Shown here: positions 52,402 through 61,676 of the stretch, one piece after another
Layout of the letters: each line of letters starts with the position of its first letter
Numbering within the stretch: position 1 is the first letter of the stretch
Assembly (NCBI RefSeq): GCF_016405855.1
Contig: NZ_JAEFCA010000009.1
Coordinates: 1-64,000 of the forward strand
Direction of reading: 5' to 3'
Length of the DNA: 64,000 nucleotides
Origin: Flavobacterium sp. IB48
GTDB lineage: Bacteria > Bacteroidota > Bacteroidia > Flavobacteriales > Flavobacteriaceae
Notes under the pieces: generated by a model
What the model was told of the DNA's origin: nothing
The model's database searches: none
The model's input: only the letters and a program-made list of their open reading frames with translations
Program-made: the position numbers and the translations under genes

Positions 52402-53526
52402 TTAATACAATATTGTTTCGGCCAATTTGATGAGCTCATTCTGTGTTTTCATATCAGAGTCGTTTGCAAAGAGAATAATTCCCGAATTAGATTCTGGAGA
52501 AAAGACAACATAAGAACTAAAACCTAAACTTCCTCCAGTATGCGAAATTCTTACTGGACCATTTTCTGGTTTGGTTATTTTCCAGTTTAAGCCTATTGCA
52601 CCATTCTTAAGATCTCCAAAAGTTGGCTGATGTGTTAATTTTGCATCTGCATTTTTTTCATTCAAATGATATTTAATGTATTGTAGCATATCTGATGTTG
52701 AAGAAGCTATTGATGCCGCAACCTGCATATCTTCCCAATCTATAAAAGGCATTTTTCTTCCTTTTGCATCATATCCAAATGCCATTGAAGCAGGAAGTTT
52801 AACATTGCCTAATAAAACGGTATTTTTCATTTTAAGCGGAGTTGTAAATTCTTTCTTTATAAGTGTGCCAAACTTTTCTCCATAAACTGTTTCCATAATA
52901 TGACCTAATAATTGCGCTGCTGTGTTGCAATGTCTAGAAATTGCTCCAGGAACTGTATCTAATTTCACATCATGCAAATCGGTATAAAATTGTTGTCTGC
53001 TATATTTTCGATGCACGGCGTCTAATATATAAGCAATAGAATCGGGGTTGGCTTTTGCGAAAATCTCTTTGCTGTCTGGCATCCAGTTTGGAAGGGCAGA
53101 AGTAAGGTTAGCAAGATTTAGTAGTGTAATTGGCGTTCCTTTATATTGAAGATTTGGATAATCTCCTTTCAAATATTTTCTAATATCATCTGTAAGAGTT
53201 ACTTTTTTGTTGAGAACAGCTCTTGCTAGTAATGTTGAAGAGAATGTTTTACTGTTTGAAGCCAGTTCGTAAAGTGTATTTGAAGTAGGAAGAACTTGTT
53301 TTTCTTTTTGAGTAGAACCGTAGTTGTAGAAATATTCTTTTCCATCTTTTATAATTCCGATAGAAAGACCAACTCTCGAACTTTCTGACATAAACGGAAG
53401 AGCAGATTTGTTGACCAGAGAGTCCAATTTGGTTTTAAGCAGATTGTCGGCAGGAATTGTACCTTTTTGAGAATAAGCCATTATATTACATAGTATTAGG
53501 CTTAATGTGATTAGAAAATTTTTCAT
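52402..53526 (-). CDS. Serine hydrolase, class C beta-lactamase / D-Ala-D-Ala-peptidase fold
   Basis: 374 residues; signal peptide ends MAYSQ (about 20). The SxxK motif is S90-N-S-K93 (LASNSKTFSS) and the third motif is HTG (RISHTGGSLGF). The second motif, normally YxN, reads H199-C200-N201 (SRHCNTAAQLLGHIMETVYG), so the catalytic Tyr seems to be replaced by His. The family covers esterases, peptidases and true AmpC enzymes; sequence alone does not show antibiotic hydrolysis. It acts in the periplasm. A polysaccharide deacetylase gene lies 45 nt upstream, suggesting an operon and perhaps a cell-envelope role. Confidence 0.86.
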   Translation of the reverse strand: MKNFLITLSLILCNIMAYSQKGTIPADNLLKTKLDSLVNKSALPFMSESSRVGLSIGIIKDGKEYFYNYGSTQKEKQVLPTSNTLYELASNSKTFSSTLLARAVLNKKVTLTDDIRKYLKGDYPNLQYKGTPITLLNLANLTSALPNWMPDSKEIFAKANPDSIAYILDAVHRKYSRQQFYTDLHDVKLDTVPGAISRHCNTAAQLLGHIMETVYGEKFGTLIKKEFTTPLKMKNTVLLGNVKLPASMAFGYDAKGRKMPFIDWEDMQVAASIASSTSDMLQYIKYHLNEKNADAKLTHQPTFGDLKNGAIGLNWKITKPENGPVRISHTGGSLGFSSYVVFSPESNSGIILFANDSDMKTQNELIKLAETILY

Positions 53527-53571
53527 TTTAAAAAAGCTGTTTTTATGTTAGTGGTAATTCAATTTTCTGGA

Positions 53572-54357
53572 TTAAAGCTTCGGCGGAACCAAATTGTCTA
53601 AATCGGAAAGTTTATAAAACTTAAGATCATTCAATTTCATGTATTTGCAGATGAATTCTAAAGTTTCAATTTTAACTTGATAATTTTCAGTGATTTCTTT
53701 TACAGGTTTATGGCCGCAAAGAAGTAGAATTTTATTGTTTCTTTTGGCATAATCTAATAATTCTAATACATAAGGAATGCTGAAATGAATATGGCTATTG
53801 TCAATATCAAAAGCAAAAACAATTTTAGAATTATTAAAATAGCTGTCTTGTTTTTCTGGAGCTTCACCACCAAATGCTCTTCCTCTAATAATTTTAAATA
53901 AAGGAGATAATGCTTGATCTAATGAATCTGATCTTTCCCCGTAAGGATAAGCAAAAGATGTAACGTTGAATCCCTTTTTCTTCATAGAAACAATCATCGG
54001 ATCTATTTCTTGTTTTAAATATTCTTTGACGCTATATTTTTTGGTAAACTTAACAGCATTGTAATGATGATAACCGTGTCCAGCGATCTCATGACCATAT
54101 TTTTGCATCTCTAACAGTGTTTTTATTTCGGGAGCTCCAATAGAATCAATTCTACAGACGTTAAAAGTGGCTTTCCAAGAATATTTTCTTAAAACTTGAT
54201 CTGCTTCAGACCATTCGTCGACATAAGCATCATCAAAAGATAAAATTACTCCAGCTTTATATGCTGGTTTAGATTCGGTTTGTGTTTTTTTGCCTTCGCA
54301 AGAAAGTAAGGTTAAGAATAGTAAAAATAATACAGATTTTGTCAAAAATATCCTCAT
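53572..54357 (-). CDS. Polysaccharide deacetylase family lipoprotein (NodB fold)
   Basis: 261 residues; lipobox TLLSC gives lipidated Cys20. NodB-homology motifs: ILSFDDAY (motif 1, metal-binding Asp pair at about 41-42), EIAGHGYHHYN (motif 2, HxxxH type) and FAYPYGE (motif 3). It should be a metal-dependent deacetylase working on an acetylated glycan in the periplasm or on the surface. The C-terminal part is truncated compared with chitin deacetylases, but the domain is complete. Predicted partner in the same operon is the serine hydrolase downstream. Confidence 0.85.
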   Translation of the reverse strand: MRIFLTKSVLFLLFLTLLSCEGKKTQTESKPAYKAGVILSFDDAYVDEWSEADQVLRKYSWKATFNVCRIDSIGAPEIKTLLEMQKYGHEIAGHGYHHYNAVKFTKKYSVKEYLKQEIDPMIVSMKKKGFNVTSFAYPYGERSDSLDQALSPLFKIIRGRAFGGEAPEKQDSYFNNSKIVFAFDIDNSHIHFSIPYVLELLDYAKRNNKILLLCGHKPVKEITENYQVKIETLEFICKYMKLNDLKFYKLSDLDNLVPPKL

Positions 54358-54546
54358 AGATTTTGGCTCGTTAGGGAATTAAAATTAGAACATAATTCAA
54401 TTCAAATATAGAGAATCTTCTTAATAATTCGTTCTCTGGCTACTTAAAAAAGATTTGTGTAAAGTTATAAGTGATAGATAATTATTGTAAATTTATACGA
54501 CACAAGATATTTATTTTCATTGCTAAAATTATTCTATAATAGAAAT

Positions 54547-57174
54547 ATGAAAGTACAATCCATTTCTAACCGATTTCTTGTTTTTTTTAAAGAAAAAAAA
54601 GGAATCTCTTTTATACGCGAAAATGATAAAATTATTAGACAAGCAATCTTTACCATTTTCTTTCTCGGAATCGGAATATGGTTTATCAAACATGAAAATT
54701 CAGAATTAAAAGAAGTCAAAAATGTTATTGCAGATGCAAGCATTTTTTGGGTATTATCTGGTGTTATTCTGGCCGCTATTTATATCACATTGCAAGCTTT
54801 AATGTATTACGCCTCTTTTTTGGCCGTACAAAGCAAAATTTCATTTAAAGATGCCGTTATTCTCTTTCTAAAACGAAACTTTGTTAGTTTTTTCCTACCT
54901 GCTGGCGGAATTTCTTCTTTAGCTTTTTTCACTAAACCAATCGAAAAGAAAGGTGTAAAAGCAACTCAAATTCATTTTGCATCAATTGTTTATGGTTTTG
55001 TCGGTATCCTTTCTGTTATTATAGTTGCTATTCCTGCTTTAATTTATTCTTTTTTTCAAGGCACGACAGGTTCTGGAGAATGGTATGCGTTTGCGGCAGT
55101 TGCTGGATTAAGCATTATGCTGTATTATGTTTATGTTTCGGTTATAAAAAAGGGATTTATTTATACTATTATTATTCGATTTTTTCCTTCTGCCGAGGTC
55201 TTTATGGAGGATTTAAGAAACAACAGAATCATAAAAAATAAGTTTCTGCTTGTTGTTGTTTATTCTACTATTATTGAGTTTGTTGGAATTGCGCATTTAT
55301 ATGTCGCCATGATCGCTTTAGGATTTGCGCCATCCTTAACCGCAGCGATAATGGGGTACATTATTTCGGTTATATTTTTGATTGTTTCGCCTTTTCTTCG
55401 TGGACTTGGAGCTATCGAAATATCAATGAGTTTTATATTGATACAATTTGGTTTTCAGAATGTTAATGCAATAGCAATTACCTTTCTCTATCGCTTCTTC
55501 GAATTCTGGATTCCGTTACTGGCTGGAGCAGCATTGTTTTTATTCAGTGCCAATAAATTATTAATGCGTATTATTCCTTCTTTTCTAATTTTTATTTTAG
55601 GCTTAATCAACATTATATCTGTTTTAACGCCGGCTATTTCTGAGCGTTTAGATGTTTTAGAAGATATAATTCCCATTTCTGCAATCAAAGTTTCCAACTA
55701 TTTTGTAATAACTGCAGGCTTATTTATGCTAGTTAATGCGGCTTTTATGCTCAAAGGATTGCGAACTGCGTGGTGGTTTTCAGTTTTTCTTACTGGCATT
55801 TCTGTAATAGGAAATATTACTAAAGCTATTGATTATGAAGAAGCTGTAATTGCACTTATTGTTCTGGTTAGTTTAATTGTGACAAGAAAAGAATATTATA
55901 TAAAGAGCAATTCGCATTTGCAGAGTTTAGGTTTAAAAACGGTTTTAATAAGTATTTCAGCTGTTTTAGTTTATGGTATTTTAGGCTTTTATTTCTTAGA
56001 CAAAAAACATTTTAATATTGATTTTGACTGGCTTCAATCGATACGATATACATTGCAAAACTATTTCTTGATCGGAAGTTCAGATTTAGTGCCTTTGGAC
56101 CGCTTTGCAAGACGTTTTCTTCTGTCGATAAATATCTGTGGATTTCTCTCTCTAGGATTTCTGCTTTACGCTTTAATACGTCCGTATACAATTAAAAAAC
56201 AAGCTGTAGAAGCAGATTTTTCTGCAGCAAATGCTATTCTGCAGCAATATGGTTCGTCATCATTGGATTATTTTAAAACCTACGATGACAAGACCATTTT
56301 TATTGCCAAAAATCAGAAAGCTTTTTTAGCGTATCGTGTTGCCGATAATTTTGCTGTTGTATTAGAAAATCCAGTTGCAGAATCGAATGCCGAAATGAAA
56401 GAATGCATAATAGAATTTGATGATTATTGTTATGAAAACGGTCTAAGAAGCATCTATTATCGCGTATCCGAAGAAAATTTAGATGTGTTTGCTTCACTGC
56501 AAAAAAAGAGTTTGTTTATTGGTCAAGAAGGAGTTGTAGACTTATCGCTATTTACACTCGAAGGCGGTGCAAAAAAATCGTTGCGAAATGCAATAAGCAA
56601 AGTCAAAGAAAAAGGCTTTAAAACTACTATTTACTCGCCGCCAATAAAGGATGGAGTGCTTCAAAAAATAAAAGCTGTTAGCGATGAATGGTTAGACAGT
56701 ACAGGAAGAAGCGAAATTATATTTTCTCAAGGTAGATTTGATTGGGAAGAGCTTAAACAGCAGACGATTATTACGGTTGATAATGCCGAAGAAAAAGTTG
56801 TTGCTTTCTTAAATGTAATTCCAGATTATGCTGAAAATGAAGGGACTTACGATTTAATTCGTAAGACGAACGATGCGCCAAACGGTATAATGGATTTTAT
56901 TCTTATTGAGCTTTTTACCTATTTAAAATCGCAAAATTGTGAATCTGTAAATCTCGGACTGGCCGCTATGAGCGGAATTGAGGAAGCGAATACTTTTCCT
57001 GAAAAATCAATGAAGTTTGCTTACGAAAGAATTAAATTCTTTTCGCATTATAAAGGTTTGCGAGATTTTAAGGAAAAATTTTCTCCCATTTGGCACAACA
57101 AATACTTAGTGTATTCTCATGATTACGATTTGCTTCAAGCTCCAATTGTTCTTAATAAAGTTGTAAAACCATAA
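54547..57174 (+). CDS. mprF: Bifunctional aminoacyl-phosphatidylglycerol synthase/flippase MprF
   Basis: 875 residues from ATG 54547; an in-frame TTG at 54520 is less likely. The N-terminal half has about 13-14 membrane spans (flippase part), including FVSFFLPAGGISSLAFFTKPIEKKG and LRGLGAIEISMSFILIQFGF. The C-terminal cytoplasmic LPG-synthase domain (about 560-865) contains ENPVAESN, SLRNAISKVKEKGF, GRFDWEELKQQ and LGLAAMSGIEE. MprF moves Lys or Ala from aminoacyl-tRNA to phosphatidylglycerol, reducing membrane negative charge and sensitivity to cationic peptides. It is first in an operon with DUF998, an AcvB-like hydrolase and DUF488. Confidence 0.92.
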   Translation: MKVQSISNRFLVFFKEKKGISFIRENDKIIRQAIFTIFFLGIGIWFIKHENSELKEVKNVIADASIFWVLSGVILAAIYITLQALMYYASFLAVQSKISFKDAVILFLKRNFVSFFLPAGGISSLAFFTKPIEKKGVKATQIHFASIVYGFVGILSVIIVAIPALIYSFFQGTTGSGEWYAFAAVAGLSIMLYYVYVSVIKKGFIYTIIIRFFPSAEVFMEDLRNNRIIKNKFLLVVVYSTIIEFVGIAHLYVAMIALGFAPSLTAAIMGYIISVIFLIVSPFLRGLGAIEISMSFILIQFGFQNVNAIAITFLYRFFEFWIPLLAGAALFLFSANKLLMRIIPSFLIFILGLINIISVLTPAISERLDVLEDIIPISAIKVSNYFVITAGLFMLVNAAFMLKGLRTAWWFSVFLTGISVIGNITKAIDYEEAVIALIVLVSLIVTRKEYYIKSNSHLQSLGLKTVLISISAVLVYGILGFYFLDKKHFNIDFDWLQSIRYTLQNYFLIGSSDLVPLDRFARRFLLSINICGFLSLGFLLYALIRPYTIKKQAVEADFSAANAILQQYGSSSLDYFKTYDDKTIFIAKNQKAFLAYRVADNFAVVLENPVAESNAEMKECIIEFDDYCYENGLRSIYYRVSEENLDVFASLQKKSLFIGQEGVVDLSLFTLEGGAKKSLRNAISKVKEKGFKTTIYSPPIKDGVLQKIKAVSDEWLDSTGRSEIIFSQGRFDWEELKQQTIITVDNAEEKVVAFLNVIPDYAENEGTYDLIRKTNDAPNGIMDFILIELFTYLKSQNCESVNLGLAAMSGIEEANTFPEKSMKFAYERIKFFSHYKGLRDFKEKFSPIWHNKYLVYSHDYDLLQAPIVLNKVVKP

Positions 57175-57186
57175 TTTTTTTAAAAT

Positions 57187-57840
57187 ATGAAAACAGCACA
57201 ATTAAATTGGACAAAAATAATGGCAATACTTTGTATCATTACCTGTATTTCCGATTTTATTGCCGTGTTTGCATTAGGAAGCCGATACGCTGGATATGAT
57301 CAGTTAAAGGATACAATGAGTTCGCTAGGGACCAGTATTAGTCCTGTTTCAAATATAATTTCGATTTGGTGGATTTGCATTGGAATTATATTTATTGGCT
57401 TCGGAATTTTTTTTGGAAAAGCATTTAATGACAACTCTAATGCTATAAAATTAGGTTCTGTTTTAATTATTCTCTACGGTTGGGGAGAAGGTATTGGCTC
57501 TGGTTTATTTAAAGCTGATAGAGTCGAGGGCAGAATGACTGATTCTTTTATGATGCATAGTTTGGCCGGTGGGATTGGTGTTATTGCGGCATTACTGCTT
57601 CCTTTTATTTTACGTAAAGCTATTGTAACACAAAGAAAATATCTGTTTCATATTTTTTCATGGGTTGTTTTTGTTTTCGGACTTATTACAACGATACTCT
57701 TTACATTTCGTTTTTCTTCAGATCAAAATAATTTCATTTCTCTTTACAAAGGATTATGGCAAAGACTCTTTCTGCTAAATCTCTATGTATATTTTATTGC
57801 GCTTTCGATAATAATGTATGGTAAAGAAAACCAGTTTTAA
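57187..57840 (+). CDS. DUF998 family integral membrane protein
   Basis: 217 residues with about six membrane helices. Features: ICIITCISDFIAVFALGSRYAGYDQLKDTMSSLGTSISPVS at the N-terminus and RVEGRMTDSFMMHSLAGGIG in the middle, consistent with DUF998. The function is unknown. It starts 12 nt after mprF and ends 22 nt before the AcvB-like gene, so it is co-transcribed with an aminoacyl-lipid system and may be a lipid-handling or auxiliary membrane component. Confidence 0.75.
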   Translation: MKTAQLNWTKIMAILCIITCISDFIAVFALGSRYAGYDQLKDTMSSLGTSISPVSNIISIWWICIGIIFIGFGIFFGKAFNDNSNAIKLGSVLIILYGWGEGIGSGLFKADRVEGRMTDSFMMHSLAGGIGVIAALLLPFILRKAIVTQRKYLFHIFSWVVFVFGLITTILFTFRFSSDQNNFISLYKGLWQRLFLLNLYVYFIALSIIMYGKENQF

Positions 57841-57862
57841 TTTAACGTTAAAAAGAATCAAG

Positions 57863-59287
57863 ATGAATAAAATAACAATAATTTTTCTTTTTGTTTTTGG
57901 TCAAAGTGTTCTTGCAGCAAGCTTGGATACTATAAATGTAGGTTCATTTGGAAAAGTAACGATATATAAACCCAAAGCAACACCAAATGCAGTTGTACTG
58001 TTTATTTCTGGTGACGGAGGCTGGAATAGTGGAGTAGTAGATATGGCCAAAAACATTGTAGATCAAGGAGCTTTGGTGGCTGGTATTGATATTCAGCATT
58101 ATTTTAAAAACATTAAAAAAGAAAAATCAAAATGTTATTATCCGGCAGGCGATTTTGAAGAATTGAGTTTGATTTTGCAAAAGAAATTAAAGCTAAAACA
58201 ATATTTTAAACCCATATTAGTAGGATATTCTTCTGGCGCTACACTCGTTTATGGAATGCTGGCTCAAGCTCCTGCCAATACTTTTAGTGGAGCTATTGCT
58301 TTAGGATTTTGTCCTGATATTGAAACAGACAGAACTTTATGCGATGGTTCTGGACTAACTTCTCATGTTTTAAAAGAAGGAAAAGCCTTTTATCTAGAAA
58401 AAACAGAAAAACTTACAGCTCCTTTTATTGTTTTGCAAGGAACAACAGATCAGGTTTGCAATTATGCAGATACTAAAAAATACATGGACGGACTTAAACA
58501 AGGAAAATTAATTACACTTCAAAAAGTTGGACACGGATTTTCGGTTACAAAAAATTGGCTTCCTCAGTTTATAGATGCATATAAAGAAATTCTGAATACA
58601 CCCAATTATGCGAGACAAAAATCAGAGCAGAATTCGTTATTGAAAGAACAGCATTTGGAACCACTGCCTTTTGAAATGCCTTTAACATTGATTCCGACAA
58701 AAAGTAAAGATGAAAATCTTCCGATTGCTTTTGTCATTTCTGGTGATGGCGGCTGGACAAGTTTTGATCAATCTGTTGGAGAAGCGTTAGCAGAAAGAGG
58801 AATTGCAGTTGTTGGACTTGATGCTCAGAAGTATTTTTGGAATGCTAAAACGCCATCAGAAACTTCAATTGCTATATCAAAAGCAGTAGAACATTATTTG
58901 CAGCAATGGAATAAAAAATCGGTTATTCTTGTAGGTTATTCTTTTGGAGCATCTGTTATTCCGTTTGTTGCGGCTAATTTTCCAGAAAACTTAAAAGAAA
59001 GTTTAAAAGGAGTTTACTCGCTATCGCCAGATGTAAAAGCTGATTTTGAAATTCATATTGCTGATATGTTAAGTATGGAAAGTTCAAATGATAATTATGA
59101 TGTGATTTCGGAAATAAAGAAAATAAAAGCTTATAATCCGGTTTGTTTTTTTGGAAGTGAAGAAGATCAAGAAACCAGAAAACGTTTTGCAGAATCGAAT
59201 ATTAAAACCATAGAAATTTCGGGCTCACATCACTTCAACGATGATTATGCAAAAATAGCAGAAAGTATTGTGAAGGAAATGAAGTAA
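57863..59287 (+). CDS. AcvB/VirJ-family exported serine hydrolase, two hydrolase domains
   Basis: 474 residues from ATG 57863, which gives a proper signal peptide (MNKITIIFLFVFGQSVLAAS). An in-frame start at 57818 inside the previous gene is rejected. Two tandem alpha/beta-hydrolase VirJ domains are present: FISGDGGWNSGV...GYSSGATLVYG (first), and VISGDGGWTSFD...GYSFGASVIPF (second), each with a GxSxG nucleophile elbow and later acid and His candidates (GHGF, GSHHFNDDYA). Agrobacterium AcvB has been shown to hydrolyse lysyl-phosphatidylglycerol in the periplasm and is encoded beside the MprF homologue lpiA. The same pairing here supports that function. Confidence 0.88.
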   Translation: MNKITIIFLFVFGQSVLAASLDTINVGSFGKVTIYKPKATPNAVVLFISGDGGWNSGVVDMAKNIVDQGALVAGIDIQHYFKNIKKEKSKCYYPAGDFEELSLILQKKLKLKQYFKPILVGYSSGATLVYGMLAQAPANTFSGAIALGFCPDIETDRTLCDGSGLTSHVLKEGKAFYLEKTEKLTAPFIVLQGTTDQVCNYADTKKYMDGLKQGKLITLQKVGHGFSVTKNWLPQFIDAYKEILNTPNYARQKSEQNSLLKEQHLEPLPFEMPLTLIPTKSKDENLPIAFVISGDGGWTSFDQSVGEALAERGIAVVGLDAQKYFWNAKTPSETSIAISKAVEHYLQQWNKKSVILVGYSFGASVIPFVAANFPENLKESLKGVYSLSPDVKADFEIHIADMLSMESSNDNYDVISEIKKIKAYNPVCFFGSEEDQETRKRFAESNIKTIEISGSHHFNDDYAKIAESIVKEMK

Positions 59288-59290
59288 GAA

Positions 59291-59644
59291 ATGAAAACAA
59301 TACAGATTAAAAGAGTTTACGATTCTAAAGAGAATGATGGAACTTATCGCATTCTAATAGATCGTTTATGGCCAAGAGGAATAAAAAAAGTTGATCTTAA
59401 AGTGGATGAATGGGATAAAGAAATTGCGCCTTCGCCAAAATTGCGAACGTGGTTCGATCATAAAAAAGAAAATTTTGCCGATTTTTCTAAATTGTATACA
59501 GAAGAATTAAAAACGAAAAATGAAGATGTTGAACGATTAAGAACAATTGCAGAAAAACAATCCATCACGTTATTGTATGGCGCAAAAGATGCCGAAATAA
59601 ATCATGCCGTTGTTTTGAGAGAATTTCTTCTAAAGAAACAATAA
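59291..59644 (+). CDS. DUF488 family protein (YeaO-like)
   Basis: 117 residues; TIQIKRVYDSKENDGTYRILIDRLWPRGIKK, WDKEIAPSPKLRTWFDH and LLYGAKDAEINHAVVLREFL are the conserved DUF488 blocks. Small cytoplasmic proteins of unknown biochemical function. The gene starts 3 nt after the AcvB-like gene, so it is the last gene of the mprF operon, perhaps by chance of transcription. Confidence 0.85.
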   Translation: MKTIQIKRVYDSKENDGTYRILIDRLWPRGIKKVDLKVDEWDKEIAPSPKLRTWFDHKKENFADFSKLYTEELKTKNEDVERLRTIAEKQSITLLYGAKDAEINHAVVLREFLLKKQ

Positions 59645-59657
59645 GAGCATAATAGAT

Positions 59658-60155
59658 TTATTGGCGAATAGTTACCCATTTCTGAAATCTTCCGTGATGA
59701 CTGATTGAAATATCCTGAAGTGAGTTTAAAGTTTTTAAATACGGAATTCCATTTTCATCTTTTACAATTTCTTGGTTCTGAACTTCAATTACATTATTGA
59801 AATTTTTCTGATTATCTACAGCAATAGTATGAATGTTCTCTAAAGATAAAATCGTTTTTGTGTGATAAATTCTTTTATCACAAATCACTCTTCCTGATGC
59901 ATTTTTTGAAGTCAAAGAGTTTAATGAACAATAAAGTTTTTTCGGGCTGAATTCACGTATTTTGGTATGGCGATTATAGATTTTGTACGCAGCCTCTTTC
60001 ATACTCCATAAAAGCCAAACCATGATTTCTGGTTCAGCATAATTTTTTATGAGCAATTGTTCATCAGCCGTAAAAAGCTTTTCTATAAAGCCTTTCCGTT
60101 GCCAATTGCTTTCTATACGTGACTGCGCGAGATCTATAATATCGTTGCCAATCAT
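59658..60155 (-). CDS. 4'-Phosphopantetheinyl transferase
   Basis: 165 residues. The N-terminus IGNDIIDL and the WSMKEAAYKIY segment (W-x-x-KEAxxK) are the magnesium- and CoA-binding signatures of the AcpS/Sfp superfamily. It transfers phosphopantetheine from CoA to the serine of an acyl carrier protein, most likely the ACP encoded next door (4-bp overlap). It is the last gene of the polyketide operon, so the cluster brings its own activation enzyme. Confidence 0.87.
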   Translation of the reverse strand: MIGNDIIDLAQSRIESNWQRKGFIEKLFTADEQLLIKNYAEPEIMVWLLWSMKEAAYKIYNRHTKIREFSPKKLYCSLNSLTSKNASGRVICDKRIYHTKTILSLENIHTIAVDNQKNFNNVIEVQNQEIVKDENGIPYLKTLNSLQDISISHHGRFQKWVTIRQ

Positions 60156-60406
60156 TTTTCGGCAAGTTTAGTTTCGATAATTTCTAAAGCTGTTTTTACA
60201 TCTAGCATTCTTTCCATATCGATATTGTCAATTACAATATTGAAGTTTTCTTCAAGATCAAGAACAATATCAACCAAGTTTGCCGAATTTATATTTAAAT
60301 CTTTTATAAAATCAGTTTCTTCTGTTAAGTTGTCATAGGCGTCCATGTTGGTCACAAAAGGCTTTATAATTACTTTTAATCTTGCGGTAAGTTCTTGTCT
60401 GTCCAT
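60152..60406 (-). CDS. Acyl carrier protein
   Basis: 84 residues, four-helix ACP size. The phosphopantetheine site is S41 in LNINSANLVDIVLDLEE; the residue before the serine is Asn where most ACPs have Asp (DSL). It carries the growing acyl chain for the adjacent ketosynthase and dehydratase. It overlaps the transferase gene by 4 bp and starts 1 nt after the ketosynthase gene. Confidence 0.88.
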   Translation of the reverse strand: MDRQELTARLKVIIKPFVTNMDAYDNLTEETDFIKDLNINSANLVDIVLDLEENFNIVIDNIDMERMLDVKTALEIIETKLAEK

Positions 60407-60407
60407 T

Positions 60408-61676
60408 TTAATTTTCGAATTTTTTAAATAATATGCACGCGTTTACATCGCCAAAACCAAAACTGGCTTTTGCAATTATTTTTGGGTTAGTTATTTTTGT
60501 TTCTAAGAGCACTTTTGACGAATCAATAAGTGCAGCAATTTCAGGATGTAGATCAATGCAGTTTTTATTTCCAAACAAAAAACCTTCATAAAGCTGTAAT
60601 ACTGTGGCAACACTTTCAATGCTTCCAGATGCGCTTAAACAATGTCCAGTTAGACTTTTGAGTGAATTAATGTACGGAAAATTAGAACCATTTCTCTCTA
60701 ACGCTTTTGTCCAGTTTTCGATTTCCAAACTGTCTTTTGTTGTTGCTGTTAAATGCCCGTTTATGGCATCAATTTCATTCGGAGTTATTCCTGCATTTTC
60801 GATAGCAGTTTTAATGCATCTTTGAACGGCTGTACTGTTTGGTGCCGTCATCGTTCCGCCGTCGCGCTGTCCGCCAGAATTGACATTTCCACCCAAAATT
60901 TCAGCATAAATGATTGCGTTTCGTTTTAAAGCAGTTTCCAAATCTTCAATAATAAAAGCACCAGCACCGCTTCCTGGAACAAATCCAGCTGCCGAAGCAC
61001 TCATAGGTCTTGAACCTTCTTCTGGATTGTCATTAAACTTGGAAGAACAAACACGAATCGCGTCAAATCCAGCCCAAATATAAGGTCCGCTATCAGAAGT
61101 ACTTCCTGCTAAGATTCGTTTTGCCTGTCCAGATTGAATTCGGTCGTAAGCCATTAAAATAGCTTCGGTTCCAGTTGTACAAGCCGAAGAATTCGTAGTA
61201 ACCTGATTTCCCAATCCGATTTTACCGCCTAGATACGCGCTAATACCGCTGTTCATTGTTTGTGCCACAACTGTACTTCCTAATCTACGAACTTGCAGTT
61301 CATCAATTTTATAAATGCTTTCGCGAAATTTATCAATTCCAGAAGTTCCAGATCCGAAGATAGCTCCGCTATCCCAATCTGGATTTTCGTTTATTGGCAA
61401 ACCTGCGTTATTCCAAGCTTCCATGCCTGCAATAACACCGTATAAAATTCCGGTGCTATTAAATCCGCGAAGTTCGAGTTCTGTAAAATACTGAGCTTTT
61501 AATTCCTCAGATATTTGAGGCTGACCCGCAATCTGACAAGAAAATTGCAATTCTTCTAACTGAGAATCATGACGAATACCCGAAATGCCGTTTTGCAGTG
61601 CACGACTAAACGCAGGAATGCCAACACCATTTGGCGCGACAACTCCAAGTCCTGTTATAACAACTCGTTTTTTCAT
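60408..61676 (-). CDS. Beta-ketoacyl-[ACP] synthase (KAS I/II type)
   Basis: 422 residues from the ATG at 61676 (MKKRVVITGLGVVAPNGVG). A longer frame to 61715 would overlap the dehydratase gene and is rejected. The catalytic triad is complete: C166 (TNSSACTTGTEA), H308 (NGHLTATTKD) and H345 (SLTGHCLSAS). It elongates an acyl-ACP by decarboxylative condensation. With a single complete ketosynthase and no chain-length factor beside it, it looks like a FabF-type or aryl-polyene-type enzyme dedicated to this cluster. The start overlaps the dehydratase stop by 4 bp. Confidence 0.93.
   Translation of the reverse strand: MKKRVVITGLGVVAPNGVGIPAFSRALQNGISGIRHDSQLEELQFSCQIAGQPQISEELKAQYFTELELRGFNSTGILYGVIAGMEAWNNAGLPINENPDWDSGAIFGSGTSGIDKFRESIYKIDELQVRRLGSTVVAQTMNSGISAYLGGKIGLGNQVTTNSSACTTGTEAILMAYDRIQSGQAKRILAGSTSDSGPYIWAGFDAIRVCSSKFNDNPEEGSRPMSASAAGFVPGSGAGAFIIEDLETALKRNAIIYAEILGGNVNSGGQRDGGTMTAPNSTAVQRCIKTAIENAGITPNEIDAINGHLTATTKDSLEIENWTKALERNGSNFPYINSLKSLTGHCLSASGSIESVATVLQLYEGFLFGNKNCIDLHPEIAALIDSSKVLLETKITNPKIIAKASFGFGDVNACILFKKFEN

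Noticed and set aside
52402..53526. Calling the serine hydrolase an AmpC antibiotic-resistance gene
   Set aside because: The YxN motif is altered and the family is functionally broad; no resistance role can be read from sequence.
54520..54546. TTG start for MprF
   Set aside because: Non-ATG codon, weakly conserved extension; ATG 54547 is preferred, though not proven.
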